In this document: positions 1 to 6,904 of the stretch, one piece after another | Numbering within the stretch: the first letter of the stretch is position 1 | Layout of the letters: each line of letters opens with the position of its first letter | Assembly: GCA_003248565.1 (NCBI GenBank) | Contig: QFOV01000065.1 | Span: 1 to 20,072, forward strand | Direction: 5' to 3' | Length of the DNA: 20,072 bases | From: Stenotrophomonas sp. | Lineage (GTDB): Bacteria; Pseudomonadota; Gammaproteobacteria; Xanthomonadales; Xanthomonadaceae | Position numbers and translations under genes: made by a program | Notes under the pieces: generated by a model | Databases searched by the model: none | The model's input: the letters and a program-made list of their open reading frames with translations, nothing else | Told to the model about the DNA's origin: nothing

Positions 1-503
1 GCTTCGTGCGAGATGCCTTCCATCAGGCAGCCGTCGCCCATGAACACCCAGGTGCGGTGGTCGACGACTTCGAATTCCGGGCGGTTGTAGCGCTGCGACA
101 GCAGCTTTTCCGCCAGCGCGAAGCCCACGGCGTTGGCCAGGCCCTGACCCAGCGGACCGGTGGTGGTTTCCACGCCCGGGGTTTCATGACGCTCCGGGTG
201 GCCGGCGGTCTTGCTGCCCAGCTGGCGGAAGGCCTTCAGCTCTTCGATCGGCAGGTCGTAGCCGCTCAGGTGCAGCAGCGCGTAGTGCAGCATCGAGCCG
301 TGGCCGTTGGACAGCACGAAACGGTCACGGTTGAACCACTTCGGGTTGTTCGGGTTGTGACGGAGATAGTCGTTCCAGAGCACTTCGGCGATATCGGCCA
401 TGCCCATCGGCATGCCGGGATGACCGGACTTGGCGGCTTCTACCGCATCAGCGGCAAGGAAACGGATGGCGTTCGCCAACTGGCGGCGGGTGGGCTGCGT
501 CAT
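1..503 (-). CDS. tkt: Transketolase, N-terminal part (runs off the left edge)
   Basis: Transketolase is a cytoplasmic thiamine-diphosphate enzyme of the non-oxidative pentose phosphate pathway; it moves two-carbon units between ketose and aldose phosphates. The minus strand reads from ATG at 503 (MTQPTRRQLANAIRF) to the window edge without a stop, about 167 residues. Family motifs appear in order: SGHPGMPMGMA, NRDRFVLSNGHGS, the GPLGQGLANAVG segment near residue 120, and GDGCLMEGISHEA at the window edge, which is the ThDP/metal-binding GDG motif. The rest of the protein (about 500 residues in the family) lies outside the window. No clear Shine-Dalgarno is seen just before the ATG, but the start agrees with the usual transketolase N-terminus. 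The upstream neighbour on the same strand is the symporter, separated by a terminator, so tkt is probably transcribed on its own. Confidence 0.95.
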   Translation of the reverse strand, partial: MTQPTRRQLANAIRFLAADAVEAAKSGHPGMPMGMADIAEVLWNDYLRHNPNNPKWFNRDRFVLSNGHGSMLHYALLHLSGYDLPIEELKAFRQLGSKTAGHPERHETPGVETTTGPLGQGLANAVGFALAEKLLSQRYNRPEFEVVDHRTWVFMGDGCLMEGISHE

Positions 504-630
504 GGGTCGTCAGAATCAGGAGGCTCCCGCGGAACTGCGGGCGCCCTATTGTCCCACAAGCGACTGCCGGGATCAGTCCGTAAAAGCTGACGGTAGTTTG
601 GATTGGTTTCGCCTGACAGGAACATGCCCA

Positions 631-664
631 AGCAAAACGGCCACCCTGAACAGGGCGGCCGTTT
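631..664 (-). terminator. Rho-independent terminator of the symporter gene
   Basis: An 8+5 bp stem (635-642 with 657-664, 644-648 with 651-655, one A/C mismatch) has a tiny AA loop. Read on the minus strand, the 3' arm is followed by TTTTGCTT. It lies 25 bases after the symporter stop and before tkt, so it should end the symporter transcript. Confidence 0.8.
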
Positions 665-688
665 CTCACTACAACTACCGGGAGACAA

Positions 689-1996
689 TCACTCCTGCGG
701 ATGATGCCTGCCAATGCTGTCATCACTCTCGCCGCGCGCCACCAGGGTGGTCAGGGCCAGGTCGCCGGTCACGTTCAGCGCGGTACGGCACATGTCGAGG
801 AAGTGGTTCACGCCCAGGATCAGGCCGATACCGGCAGGGTTGACGCCGACCATGGCACAGATCAGCGCCACCACCGGCAACGAACCGGACGGCACACCGG
901 CCGTGCCGATGCCACCGAGGATGCAGACCACCATGACCATGAACTGCTGGCCGATGCTCAGGTCCACGCCGAAGAACTGCGCCAGAAAGATCACCGTCAC
1001 GCCCTCGAACAGCGCGGTGCCGTTCTGGTTGGCGGTGGCACCGACGGTCAGCACGAAGCGCGAGACCTTGTGCGGGAAGCCCATCTGGTCGGCCACGCGC
1101 AGCGCGGTTGGCAGGGTCGCGTTGGAGGAGGCGGTGGAGAATGCCATCACTGTCGCTTCCTGGGTCTGCCGGAAGAACTGGATCGGCGAGCGTCCGGCCA
1201 GCTTCACCGCGATGCCGTAGCTGACGAACATGTGGGTGGCCAGCGCCAGCACCACCACGCCCACATAGGCGCCCAGCTTGATCAACAGATCGAAGCCGAA
1301 GATGGCCGCCAGATTGAACATGAAGCAGGCCACGGCATACGGCGCCAGGCGGATGACCAGGTTGATCAGGGTCATCGAGATCTCGAACAGGCCCTCGATG
1401 CCCTTGCGCAGCGTAGCCACCTTTTCCGCAGGCGACAGCACCATGCCGATGCCCAGCATCAGCGCGAAGAACATCAGCGACAGGATCTTGCCGTTGTCCG
1501 ATGCAGCGTCCAGCACGTTGTCGGGAACGATCGACAGCAGCATGTCCAGGCCCTTGGGCGCGGTGCCGGCACCAGCCACGATCGCCTTGCTGCGCTCGGC
1601 GTTCTCGGCAAGCAGCTTGGCGGCTACTGCCGGGTCAACACCGGCGCCGGGTTGGAACAGATTGACCAGCACCAGGCCGATCAGGACGGCCACGCCAGAC
1701 AGCACGATCGTGTATGCCAGCGACTTCCAGCCAATACGGCCCAGCGAGCGGATATCGCCCATCTCCGACACGCCCATCACCAGCGCCGAGAAGATCAGCG
1801 GGACGATCAGCATGAAGATCAGGCTCAGGAACAGCCCGGAAACCGGCGTGGTCAGGTAGGTGGTCACCGTGTGCACCCAGGCCGCGTCAGGGCTGACGAG
1901 GTGCACGATCAGGCCCAGCAGCAGACCGAAGCCGAAGCCGATCCCTATTTTCCAGTGGAACGGCATTTTGGCGGTGGTCTTGGCGGCATTGGCCAT
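689..1996 (-). CDS. Dicarboxylate/amino acid:cation symporter (DAACS, GltP/DctA-like)
   Basis: This 435-aa inner-membrane protein has the length and motif order of the SDF/DAACS family, which imports acidic amino acids or C4-dicarboxylates with Na+ or H+. Visible motifs are a Ser-rich hairpin 1 (AFSTASSNATLP, 285-296), a TM7 motif NQNGTALFEG (323-332), hairpin 2 GIGTAGVPSGS (363-373) and TM8 NHFLDMCRTALNVTGD (397-412). Against GltPh, the substrate residues D394, R397 and N401 are kept as D401, R404 and N408, and D405 as D412. The usual NMDGT is NQNGT, however, and D390 is Asn397. Other Na3-site positions also differ (see findings), so the coupling ion and substrate cannot be assigned. A GGAGG lies 11 bases before the ATG. 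The batD stop is only 58 bases upstream with no terminator seen between them, so some read-through from the bat operon is possible. Confidence 0.93.
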   Translation of the reverse strand: MANAAKTTAKMPFHWKIGIGFGFGLLLGLIVHLVSPDAAWVHTVTTYLTTPVSGLFLSLIFMLIVPLIFSALVMGVSEMGDIRSLGRIGWKSLAYTIVLSGVAVLIGLVLVNLFQPGAGVDPAVAAKLLAENAERSKAIVAGAGTAPKGLDMLLSIVPDNVLDAASDNGKILSLMFFALMLGIGMVLSPAEKVATLRKGIEGLFEISMTLINLVIRLAPYAVACFMFNLAAIFGFDLLIKLGAYVGVVVLALATHMFVSYGIAVKLAGRSPIQFFRQTQEATVMAFSTASSNATLPTALRVADQMGFPHKVSRFVLTVGATANQNGTALFEGVTVIFLAQFFGVDLSIGQQFMVMVVCILGGIGTAGVPSGSLPVVALICAMVGVNPAGIGLILGVNHFLDMCRTALNVTGDLALTTLVARGESDDSIGRHHPQE

Positions 1997-2054
1997 AAGT
2001 GGGTTTCCCTCCAGAGAATGGGTCAGCTTAACAGACGATGTACAACCGCCCTTT

Positions 2055-3734
2055 TCAGCCTTGTCCTGGATAGAGAGGGTCCAACAACGGTTTTTCCACC
2101 ACTGTGGTTTTCCGCCAGCGCGGCCCGGCCTTGAATACCTCGCGCAGCTGCGCGCGCGCGGTGCTCACGTCGCCCTCGCCGCCCCAGCGGGCGCGCTGCA
2201 TGCGTTGCAGCGCGTCGCGTTGTGCCGGGTCATCCAGTTTCTGCAGCACCGCGTCGAGACCATCCACTCCGCTCATCGCGGCAAGCACCTGTGCCACCTC
2301 ATCCAGGCTGCCCGCATCCAGGGCGCGGCGCAGGTCTGCCGTGCTGTAGCGCGAACCAGCGCTGGCAGTTTGCGCTGCAGGCCCGCCGCGGGCCACCGCT
2401 GGAGCATGCCGGCGCGACAGCCCCCAGATCAGCGTGGCCAGCCACAACAAGGCGAAACCGGCCGCCAGCGCGGGCCACAGCCACGTGCTCCCGCCGTCCG
2501 CCGATGCCGCCAAAGCGTTGCCTGCAGCCACCGCGGCAGACCCGCCCGCTGCCGGCTGCACCAGTGGCGGCGCGACCATGCCGCTGCTGCTCCCTTGCGC
2601 AACCTGCAACGACAACGCCGGCAACGAAGTGGTGCGTGACTGCCCTGCCGCCACGTCCCACCATTGCATCTGGATACCGGGCACGGTCAGCGCGCCGCTC
2701 TGCTGCGGCACGATCGAATAGCGCCGGGTCAACTTCAACTGCGGGCTGGAACCCTCGAAGGTTTCATCGTACTGCGGTGGCTCGGCGAACACCTGCGCGT
2801 TGTCGCCCAGCGACGGCACCGGCAACTCCGGGAACTGTGCCTTGGTGGCACCGCTGGCGATTGCCTCCACTTCGATCGCAATCGCCTCACCGGTACGCCC
2901 GCTGTTGGGCGCAGCGGTATAGCGCAGTTGCAGGTTCTTCAGCGGCAGCCACGGTTGCGGTGCACCGGCGGGCGTCGCGCGCACCTGCAAGGTCTGGTCG
3001 GGACCACGGGCGCTGAGCTGGCCATTGTCGCGGCCGAAGAAATCGTCAAAGAAGCCACCTGCGCCCTGCCCGCTGAATCGGGCGCCGGCCACCTGCAAGG
3101 GGCCGCTGCGTTCTGGAATCAACAGGAAACGGCGCTCGACCACGTTGTAACGGCGTCCACCGACTTCGCGCACGGAAGTGCGGTCATCGCCAACGCGCTG
3201 CAACGACGCCGCAGCCGGGGTATCCAGCACCAGTTCACCAGATGCCAGCTGGGTGGCGAAGTACAGCCGCACCACAACGCCCACACTCTGCTGCACGTAG
3301 GGCTGCTTGTCATCGACCTCGGTCTCGATGAAAGCCACTGCATTGCCGTCACGGCTGGCGACCGGCGCCTCCTCAACCTTCACCAGCAAGGGCGTGGTGC
3401 TGCCGCCCCCCACGCGCAGCGCCGGGATGTCGAGCATGCCGGTGCGGCGCGGTGTCAACGCCACCGCGTACTGGGCGTAGTTGCGCGAAGCGCCACCGCC
3501 CATCTGCAGCTGGCGGCTGCTGTTCTGTGCACCCAGCACGAAGTCGGCTTCCAGCGGCGCATAGTCCGGGCTGCCGGACTGGTCGGTTTCGATGGTCAGC
3601 GTGACCGACTCATTCTGCTTGATGCTGTCGCGGTCCAACCAGGCACGTGTCTGCGCCTGCAACAGTCCGGTGACAGCCAGCAGGCCGAGCAACAGCCACA
3701 GCTGCATGCCACTGCCGGTGTGATTCTTTCTCAT
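2055..3734 (-). CDS. batD: BatD-like membrane protein of the MoxR/Bat operon
   Basis: This 559-aa protein has the BatD ('oxygen tolerance') layout. A signal peptide covers roughly residues 10-27 (LWLLLGLLAVTGLLQAQ). A long exported beta-rich region follows, beginning with RAWLDRDSIKQNESVTLTI, as is typical for BatD. One transmembrane helix lies near 419-440, and a short cytoplasmic tail follows. No catalytic motif is visible. Its ATG overlaps the stop of batB by four bases (ATGA, 3731-3734), showing translational coupling at the 3' end of the operon. In characterised relatives the Bat proteins interact with MoxR and the vWA partners in the envelope and affect stress tolerance; the precise role is not established. 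The reading frame is intact, unlike batA and batB upstream. Confidence 0.85.
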   Translation of the reverse strand: MRKNHTGSGMQLWLLLGLLAVTGLLQAQTRAWLDRDSIKQNESVTLTIETDQSGSPDYAPLEADFVLGAQNSSRQLQMGGGASRNYAQYAVALTPRRTGMLDIPALRVGGGSTTPLLVKVEEAPVASRDGNAVAFIETEVDDKQPYVQQSVGVVVRLYFATQLASGELVLDTPAAASLQRVGDDRTSVREVGGRRYNVVERRFLLIPERSGPLQVAGARFSGQGAGGFFDDFFGRDNGQLSARGPDQTLQVRATPAGAPQPWLPLKNLQLRYTAAPNSGRTGEAIAIEVEAIASGATKAQFPELPVPSLGDNAQVFAEPPQYDETFEGSSPQLKLTRRYSIVPQQSGALTVPGIQMQWWDVAAGQSRTTSLPALSLQVAQGSSSGMVAPPLVQPAAGGSAAVAAGNALAASADGGSTWLWPALAAGFALLWLATLIWGLSRRHAPAVARGGPAAQTASAGSRYSTADLRRALDAGSLDEVAQVLAAMSGVDGLDAVLQKLDDPAQRDALQRMQRARWGGEGDVSTARAQLREVFKAGPRWRKTTVVEKPLLDPLYPGQG

Positions 3735-5419
3735 CGTTTTTCCCGCATCCGCCGCTCGTATTCGAGCTGGAATTTCGCCTTCAACAAATCGCCCGGCTCA
3801 TCCGGCACACGCTGCATCCACGCCTCCACGGCCTGTTGCTGCTCACGCTGCGCAGGTGTCATTGCCGCCAGTGCGGCCGCGTTCTGCTGCTCACCGTCGC
3901 GCGCCTGTTGCTGACGCATGGCCTCGGCCATGCGCTGACTCTGGGCTTGATCGGCCTGCTCCTGCCTGCCAGCATCTTCGCCCTGTGGCGGCTGCTGATC
4001 CTTGCCGGATGACGATTTGCCATCCGCCTGCGGATTGCGCTCAGGGGACTGCTGGCCCTGTTGCGGCGGGTTCGATTGCTGACCCTGCTGCGGCTGACCC
4101 TGCTGCCCTTGCTGTCGGCCTTGTTGATTCTGCTGCGAAGGATCCTGCTGCCCGTTCTGTGGCGGACTCTGCTGCCCGGGCTGGTCCTTGCCCTGCTGCG
4201 GCTTGGACGGGTTCTGCTGATTGCCTTGCTGGCCCTGCTGCGATTTTCGCTTGCGCGCGGCATCCACCGCGGCACGGTTGGCCACCGCGTCCTGCATCCC
4301 GGGATGCGCCTTCAGTGCGCGATCATAAGCAGCGATGGCTTCGTCGTACTTGCCTTGGCGGGCAAGCGCGTTGCCAAGGTTGTACCAGCCCTGCTCGTTG
4401 TCGATACCTTCGAATTTTTTCTGTGCGGTGGCGAAATCACCAAGCCGGTACGCTTCCACACCTTCACCCAGACGCTGGTGCTGGCGCTGGTCGGCGCGCT
4501 GCCACCAGCCGCCCTGCTCGGCCGCGTGTGCAGGCTGCAGCACCGGCAGCATCAGGCATAGCGCAAGTACCGGCAACACCCGGCGTGGACGACGGAACGC
4601 GAACACCGCCAGCAACAGCAGCGGCGGCAACAACCAATAGCCCTCGTCCTGCCACTGCTTGCCAGCACTGGCCAGCTGCTCACGATCCTGCGCACCGTCC
4701 GTTGGTTCCAGCACGCCCAAGGCCTGCAGGTCCGCCGAGGTGCTTGCAATGCGCTGGTAGCCGCCACCGCCGGCTGCCGTCAACGCACGCAATGACGCTT
4801 CATCCAGATGCGCTTGTTCAATCGCCCCACGCGGATCCCGATAAGACACGCCCTGCAGGCTGCCAAGACCGATCGCCGAGACCCGGTAACCGGCGACGCG
4901 CAGTTTGCCGGCCTCCGCCACCGCCGCTGCATCAGCGTGATCGCTCAGCAACAGGATCTCGCCGTTGCGCGCGCCGGACCGCTTCAGCAGATCGCCAGCC
5001 CAGCGCAATGCCTTGTCCGGACGCTGGCCATCGGCCGGCATCACTTCCGGCGCCAAGGCATCCAGGAACAGGGCGACATTGGCCGCGTCATCGGTCAGCG
5101 GTGCCACGGTGAATGGCTCATAGGCGAAAGCGACCAAGGCCACTTCGCCGCCCTTGCGCTCACGCAGCAGGCTGGCCAGCTTCGCCCGCGCCTGCAGCAG
5201 ACGCGACGGCGGCAGGTCGGTGGCGCGGATGCTGCTGGACAAATCCATAACGATCACCAGCGGCGTCTTCGATTCCCAGAGTGGTTGTTCCAGCTGGCGC
5301 CAACTCGGGCCGGCAAGCGCGAGCACCGCCAACGTCAAGCCAAGTGCCAACGCCGCGCTACCCCACCATCCGCGCTTGCCGCCATCAGCCAGCAGGTGGG
5401 CCAGCAGGTGCGGGTCCAC
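3731..5419 (-). CDS. batB: BatB vWA protein with fused BatC-like TPR and Gln-rich tail (5'-truncated reading frame)
   Basis: The open frame gives 562 aa from a GTG at 5419. A membrane helix (about 20-37) precedes a vWA domain (about 52-235) with a MIDAS signature DLSSS (D59, S61, S63). Further helices lie near 261-276 and 279-294. A TPR unit (about 321-372, GWYNLGNALARQGKYDEAI) is followed by a long Q/P/G-rich tail (about 393-520) and a conserved-looking end (WMQRVPDEPGDLLKAKF). This is BatB fused to a BatC-like TPR protein. The GTG is probably not the true start. The expected N-terminus (MINWQDLHFLRPEWLW) lies at 5501 in another frame, with its ATG overlapping the batA stop, and VDPHLLAHLL is normally internal. 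The gene therefore looks frameshifted near 5416-5440, losing the first membrane helix unless the lesion is a sequence error. It overlaps batD by four bases. Confidence 0.8.
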   Translation of the reverse strand: MDPHLLAHLLADGGKRGWWGSAALALGLTLAVLALAGPSWRQLEQPLWESKTPLVIVMDLSSSIRATDLPPSRLLQARAKLASLLRERKGGEVALVAFAYEPFTVAPLTDDAANVALFLDALAPEVMPADGQRPDKALRWAGDLLKRSGARNGEILLLSDHADAAAVAEAGKLRVAGYRVSAIGLGSLQGVSYRDPRGAIEQAHLDEASLRALTAAGGGGYQRIASTSADLQALGVLEPTDGAQDREQLASAGKQWQDEGYWLLPPLLLLAVFAFRRPRRVLPVLALCLMLPVLQPAHAAEQGGWWQRADQRQHQRLGEGVEAYRLGDFATAQKKFEGIDNEQGWYNLGNALARQGKYDEAIAAYDRALKAHPGMQDAVANRAAVDAARKRKSQQGQQGNQQNPSKPQQGKDQPGQQSPPQNGQQDPSQQNQQGRQQGQQGQPQQGQQSNPPQQGQQSPERNPQADGKSSSGKDQQPPQGEDAGRQEQADQAQSQRMAEAMRQQQARDGEQQNAAALAAMTPAQREQQQAVEAWMQRVPDEPGDLLKAKFQLEYERRMREKR

Positions 5420-5501
5420 CGCCCAGCAAGGCTGCCGGCACCAGCAACAAAGCCCACAGCCACTCCGGGCGCAGAAAGTGCAGATCCTGCCAATTGATCA
5501 T
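5385..5501 (-). pseudogene. batB: N-terminal fragment of batB, out of frame with the rest
   Basis: ATG at 5501 (in an ATGA overlap with the batA end at 5498) opens MINWQDLHFLRPEWLWALLL, the typical start and first membrane helix of BatB. After VPAALLG the frame runs into GGPAPAGPPAG and stops at 5385. The neighbouring frame carries on as WAVDPHLLAHLL. I infer that a short segment, usually a basic stretch between the first helix and VDPHLL, is missing, and that its length is not a multiple of three. Confidence 0.7.
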
Positions 5502-5722
5502 GACCGCAGCCCCCGCCAGGCCAATGCCACCACCCCCAGCAACAAGGAAAACGCCAACGGCCAGGGATAGCGTTCGATGCGTGGTCGCACTGCAGGTCCG
5601 GCATCCTTCACCGGCTCCAGCCGGTCCAGTTCGGCATAGATGTTGACCAGTTCATCGGTGTCGCGGGCGCGGAAGAAGCGACCGCCGGTTTCATCAGCCA
5701 CCTTGGTCAAGGTGGCCTCGTC
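5498..5722 (-). pseudogene. batA: C-terminal fragment of batA in a shifted frame
   Basis: Read from 5722, the minus strand gives DEATLTKVADETGGRFFRAR, the standard BatA/vWA segment after the Rossmann-like domain, then IYAELDRLEPV. A C-terminal transmembrane helix (WPLAFSLLLGVVALAW) and a short basic end (RGLRS) follow. The stop at 5498 overlaps the native batB ATG at 5501. There is no plausible independent ribosome binding site, so this is the displaced 3' end of batA rather than a separate gene. Confidence 0.75.
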
Positions 5723-6455
5723 CCATGCCGCCGCTGCCGCCAAAGGCGATGGTGTAGACGCGCACGCCTTCGGCCTTGGCCAGCTCGGCCGCCTTCAGCG
5801 GCTCCAGCACGCCGGCGGTATTGACGCCGTCGGTCAACACGATCAGCACGCGCTGCCCCTGCGGCTGCTCGCGCAGGCGCTTGACCGACAGCGCGATCGC
5901 ATCGCCCAGTGCGGTCTCACGCCCGGCCAGGCCAACCACGCTGTCACGAAGTTGATCACGCACGGTGGCACGGTCGGTGGTCAACGGTGTCAATGCGTAG
6001 GCACGCTGGCCGAACACCAGCAGGCCGATGCGATCGCCTTCACGGCGGTCGAGAAAATCCGCCAGCACGGCCTTGGCAGCCGTCAGGCGGTCCACCACCT
6101 GGCCGCCAAGCTGCATGTCCGGCTCGCTCATGCTGCCGGACAAGTCCACCGCCAGCATCATCTGCCGCCCCTGCCGCGGCGGCTCAATCGGCTCACCCAA
6201 CTGCTGCGGGCGCGCCACTGCAGCACACAGGCACAACCAGGCCAGCCACAGCAGCAGCGTCTGCAGTACTGCACCGCCACGCGAGGAGGACTGGCCCTGC
6301 AACCGCGCTGGTTCGTAGGGCACGCGCAAGGCAGCACCACTTTGTTCTCGCAGCGGCCAAAGCCGCATCAACAGCGGCAATGGCAGCGCGAGCCATGCCC
6401 ACGGCCACGCAAAATCCGGCAACAGGCCCGCCCATTGGGAGATCATGTCCTGCAT
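5694..6455 (-). CDS. batA: BatA vWA protein, frameshifted: N-terminal and vWA part
   Basis: This frame encodes 253 aa: two N-terminal membrane segments (about 15-33 and 62-80) and a vWA domain with a complete MIDAS set, DLSGS (D104, S106, S108), a Thr near 181 and LTDG (D209). It matches BatA through VYTIAFGGSGGM (residue 244), then loses the family sequence and ends nine residues later (GRGHLDQGG). The lost BatA C-terminus follows at once in another frame (5498-5722). The whole gene should run 6455 to 5498. The start ATG at 6455 overlaps the DUF4381 stop (TGATG), and ATG at 6446 is an alternative. In intact relatives BatA is an inner-membrane vWA protein working with MoxR and BatB. As sequenced, it would lack the last helix that normally closes the membrane anchor. 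Confidence 0.82.
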   Translation of the reverse strand: MQDMISQWAGLLPDFAWPWAWLALPLPLLMRLWPLREQSGAALRVPYEPARLQGQSSSRGGAVLQTLLLWLAWLCLCAAVARPQQLGEPIEPPRQGRQMMLAVDLSGSMSEPDMQLGGQVVDRLTAAKAVLADFLDRREGDRIGLLVFGQRAYALTPLTTDRATVRDQLRDSVVGLAGRETALGDAIALSVKRLREQPQGQRVLIVLTDGVNTAGVLEPLKAAELAKAEGVRVYTIAFGGSGGMGRGHLDQGG

Positions 6456-6904
6456 CAGCGCCGCCCGGCCATCAACTGCAGGAAGCGGCTCCGAGCCAAC
6501 TGGCAGGCACGTTCAACCTGCGCAGCCTCAAGCTGTGGGCGGAAGCCTCCGTCCAGCAGCAGGCGTCCGTCGCCGCCGCTGAAGTCATTGCCCTTGGCTC
6601 CATCGAGGAAACGCAGCCACGCATCGCCCTGCAGCTGTACTGCCTGTGGATCGAGCCGCCGCGCTGCGCGACGCAGCAACTCCGAGGCCGCGGCAAGCTT
6701 GGCAGGCCCCTGCGCCGCCTGTAGCTGACGGTCAAACAGGGCCATCCAGCGCTGCAACCGGCGCCGACGAATGAAATAAACAGCAAGCACTGCGACGGCA
6801 ACCAGCACCACCGCACCGATCAGCAGCCACCAACCCGGCGCCAACGGCCACCAACCCGGCGCTGCCGGCAGGTGCACATCACGCAGCGGCAATTGCGCGG
6901 CCAT
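6455..6904 (-). CDS. DUF4381 domain membrane protein of the MoxR/Bat operon
   Basis: This small 149-aa protein (MAAQLPLRDVHLPAAPGWWP) has one transmembrane helix (about 25-45) followed by RRRRLQRW and a cytoplasmic helical part. The start of LRDVHLP, then P.WWPLAPGWW, then the helix, then an Arg-rich stretch is the typical DUF4381 pattern, a family found almost only between the DUF58 and vWA genes of this operon. Its biochemical role is unknown; it may be a membrane adaptor. I chose ATG 6904 because it overlaps the DUF58 stop as TGATG. The same frame is open to 7042, but that extension would lie inside the DUF58 gene and has no family character. The stop in turn overlaps the batA start as TGATG. 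Confidence 0.85.
   Translation of the reverse strand: MAAQLPLRDVHLPAAPGWWPLAPGWWLLIGAVVLVAVAVLAVYFIRRRRLQRWMALFDRQLQAAQGPAKLAAASELLRRAARRLDPQAVQLQGDAWLRFLDGAKGNDFSGGDGRLLLDGGFRPQLEAAQVERACQLARSRFLQLMAGRR

Noticed and set aside
504..630. Promoter for tkt
   Set aside because: I looked for -35/-10 pairs on the minus strand. GACAAT is present but has no acceptable partner, so none is called.
701..2134. Long open frame (477 codons) on the plus strand opposite the symporter
   Set aside because: It is rich in His, Gln, Asp and Arg, has no family motif, and is the GC-skewed shadow of a clearly real gene.
3990..4250. Repetitive CTGCTG/TTGCTG sequence taken as a possible tandem DNA repeat or CRISPR-like array
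   Set aside because: There are no fixed-length units or spacers. It is codon-level low complexity from the Gln-rich tail of BatB.
4061..4561. Leu-rich, membrane-like frame on the plus strand opposite the batB tail
   Set aside because: The apparent hydrophobicity is just the complement of CAG/CAA glutamine codons (CTG/TTG). It is not a membrane protein.
5335..5604. Third minus-strand frame across the batA/batB junction
   Set aside because: It is Trp/Cys/Gly-rich with no link to either Bat protein. The two other frames carry the real sequence.
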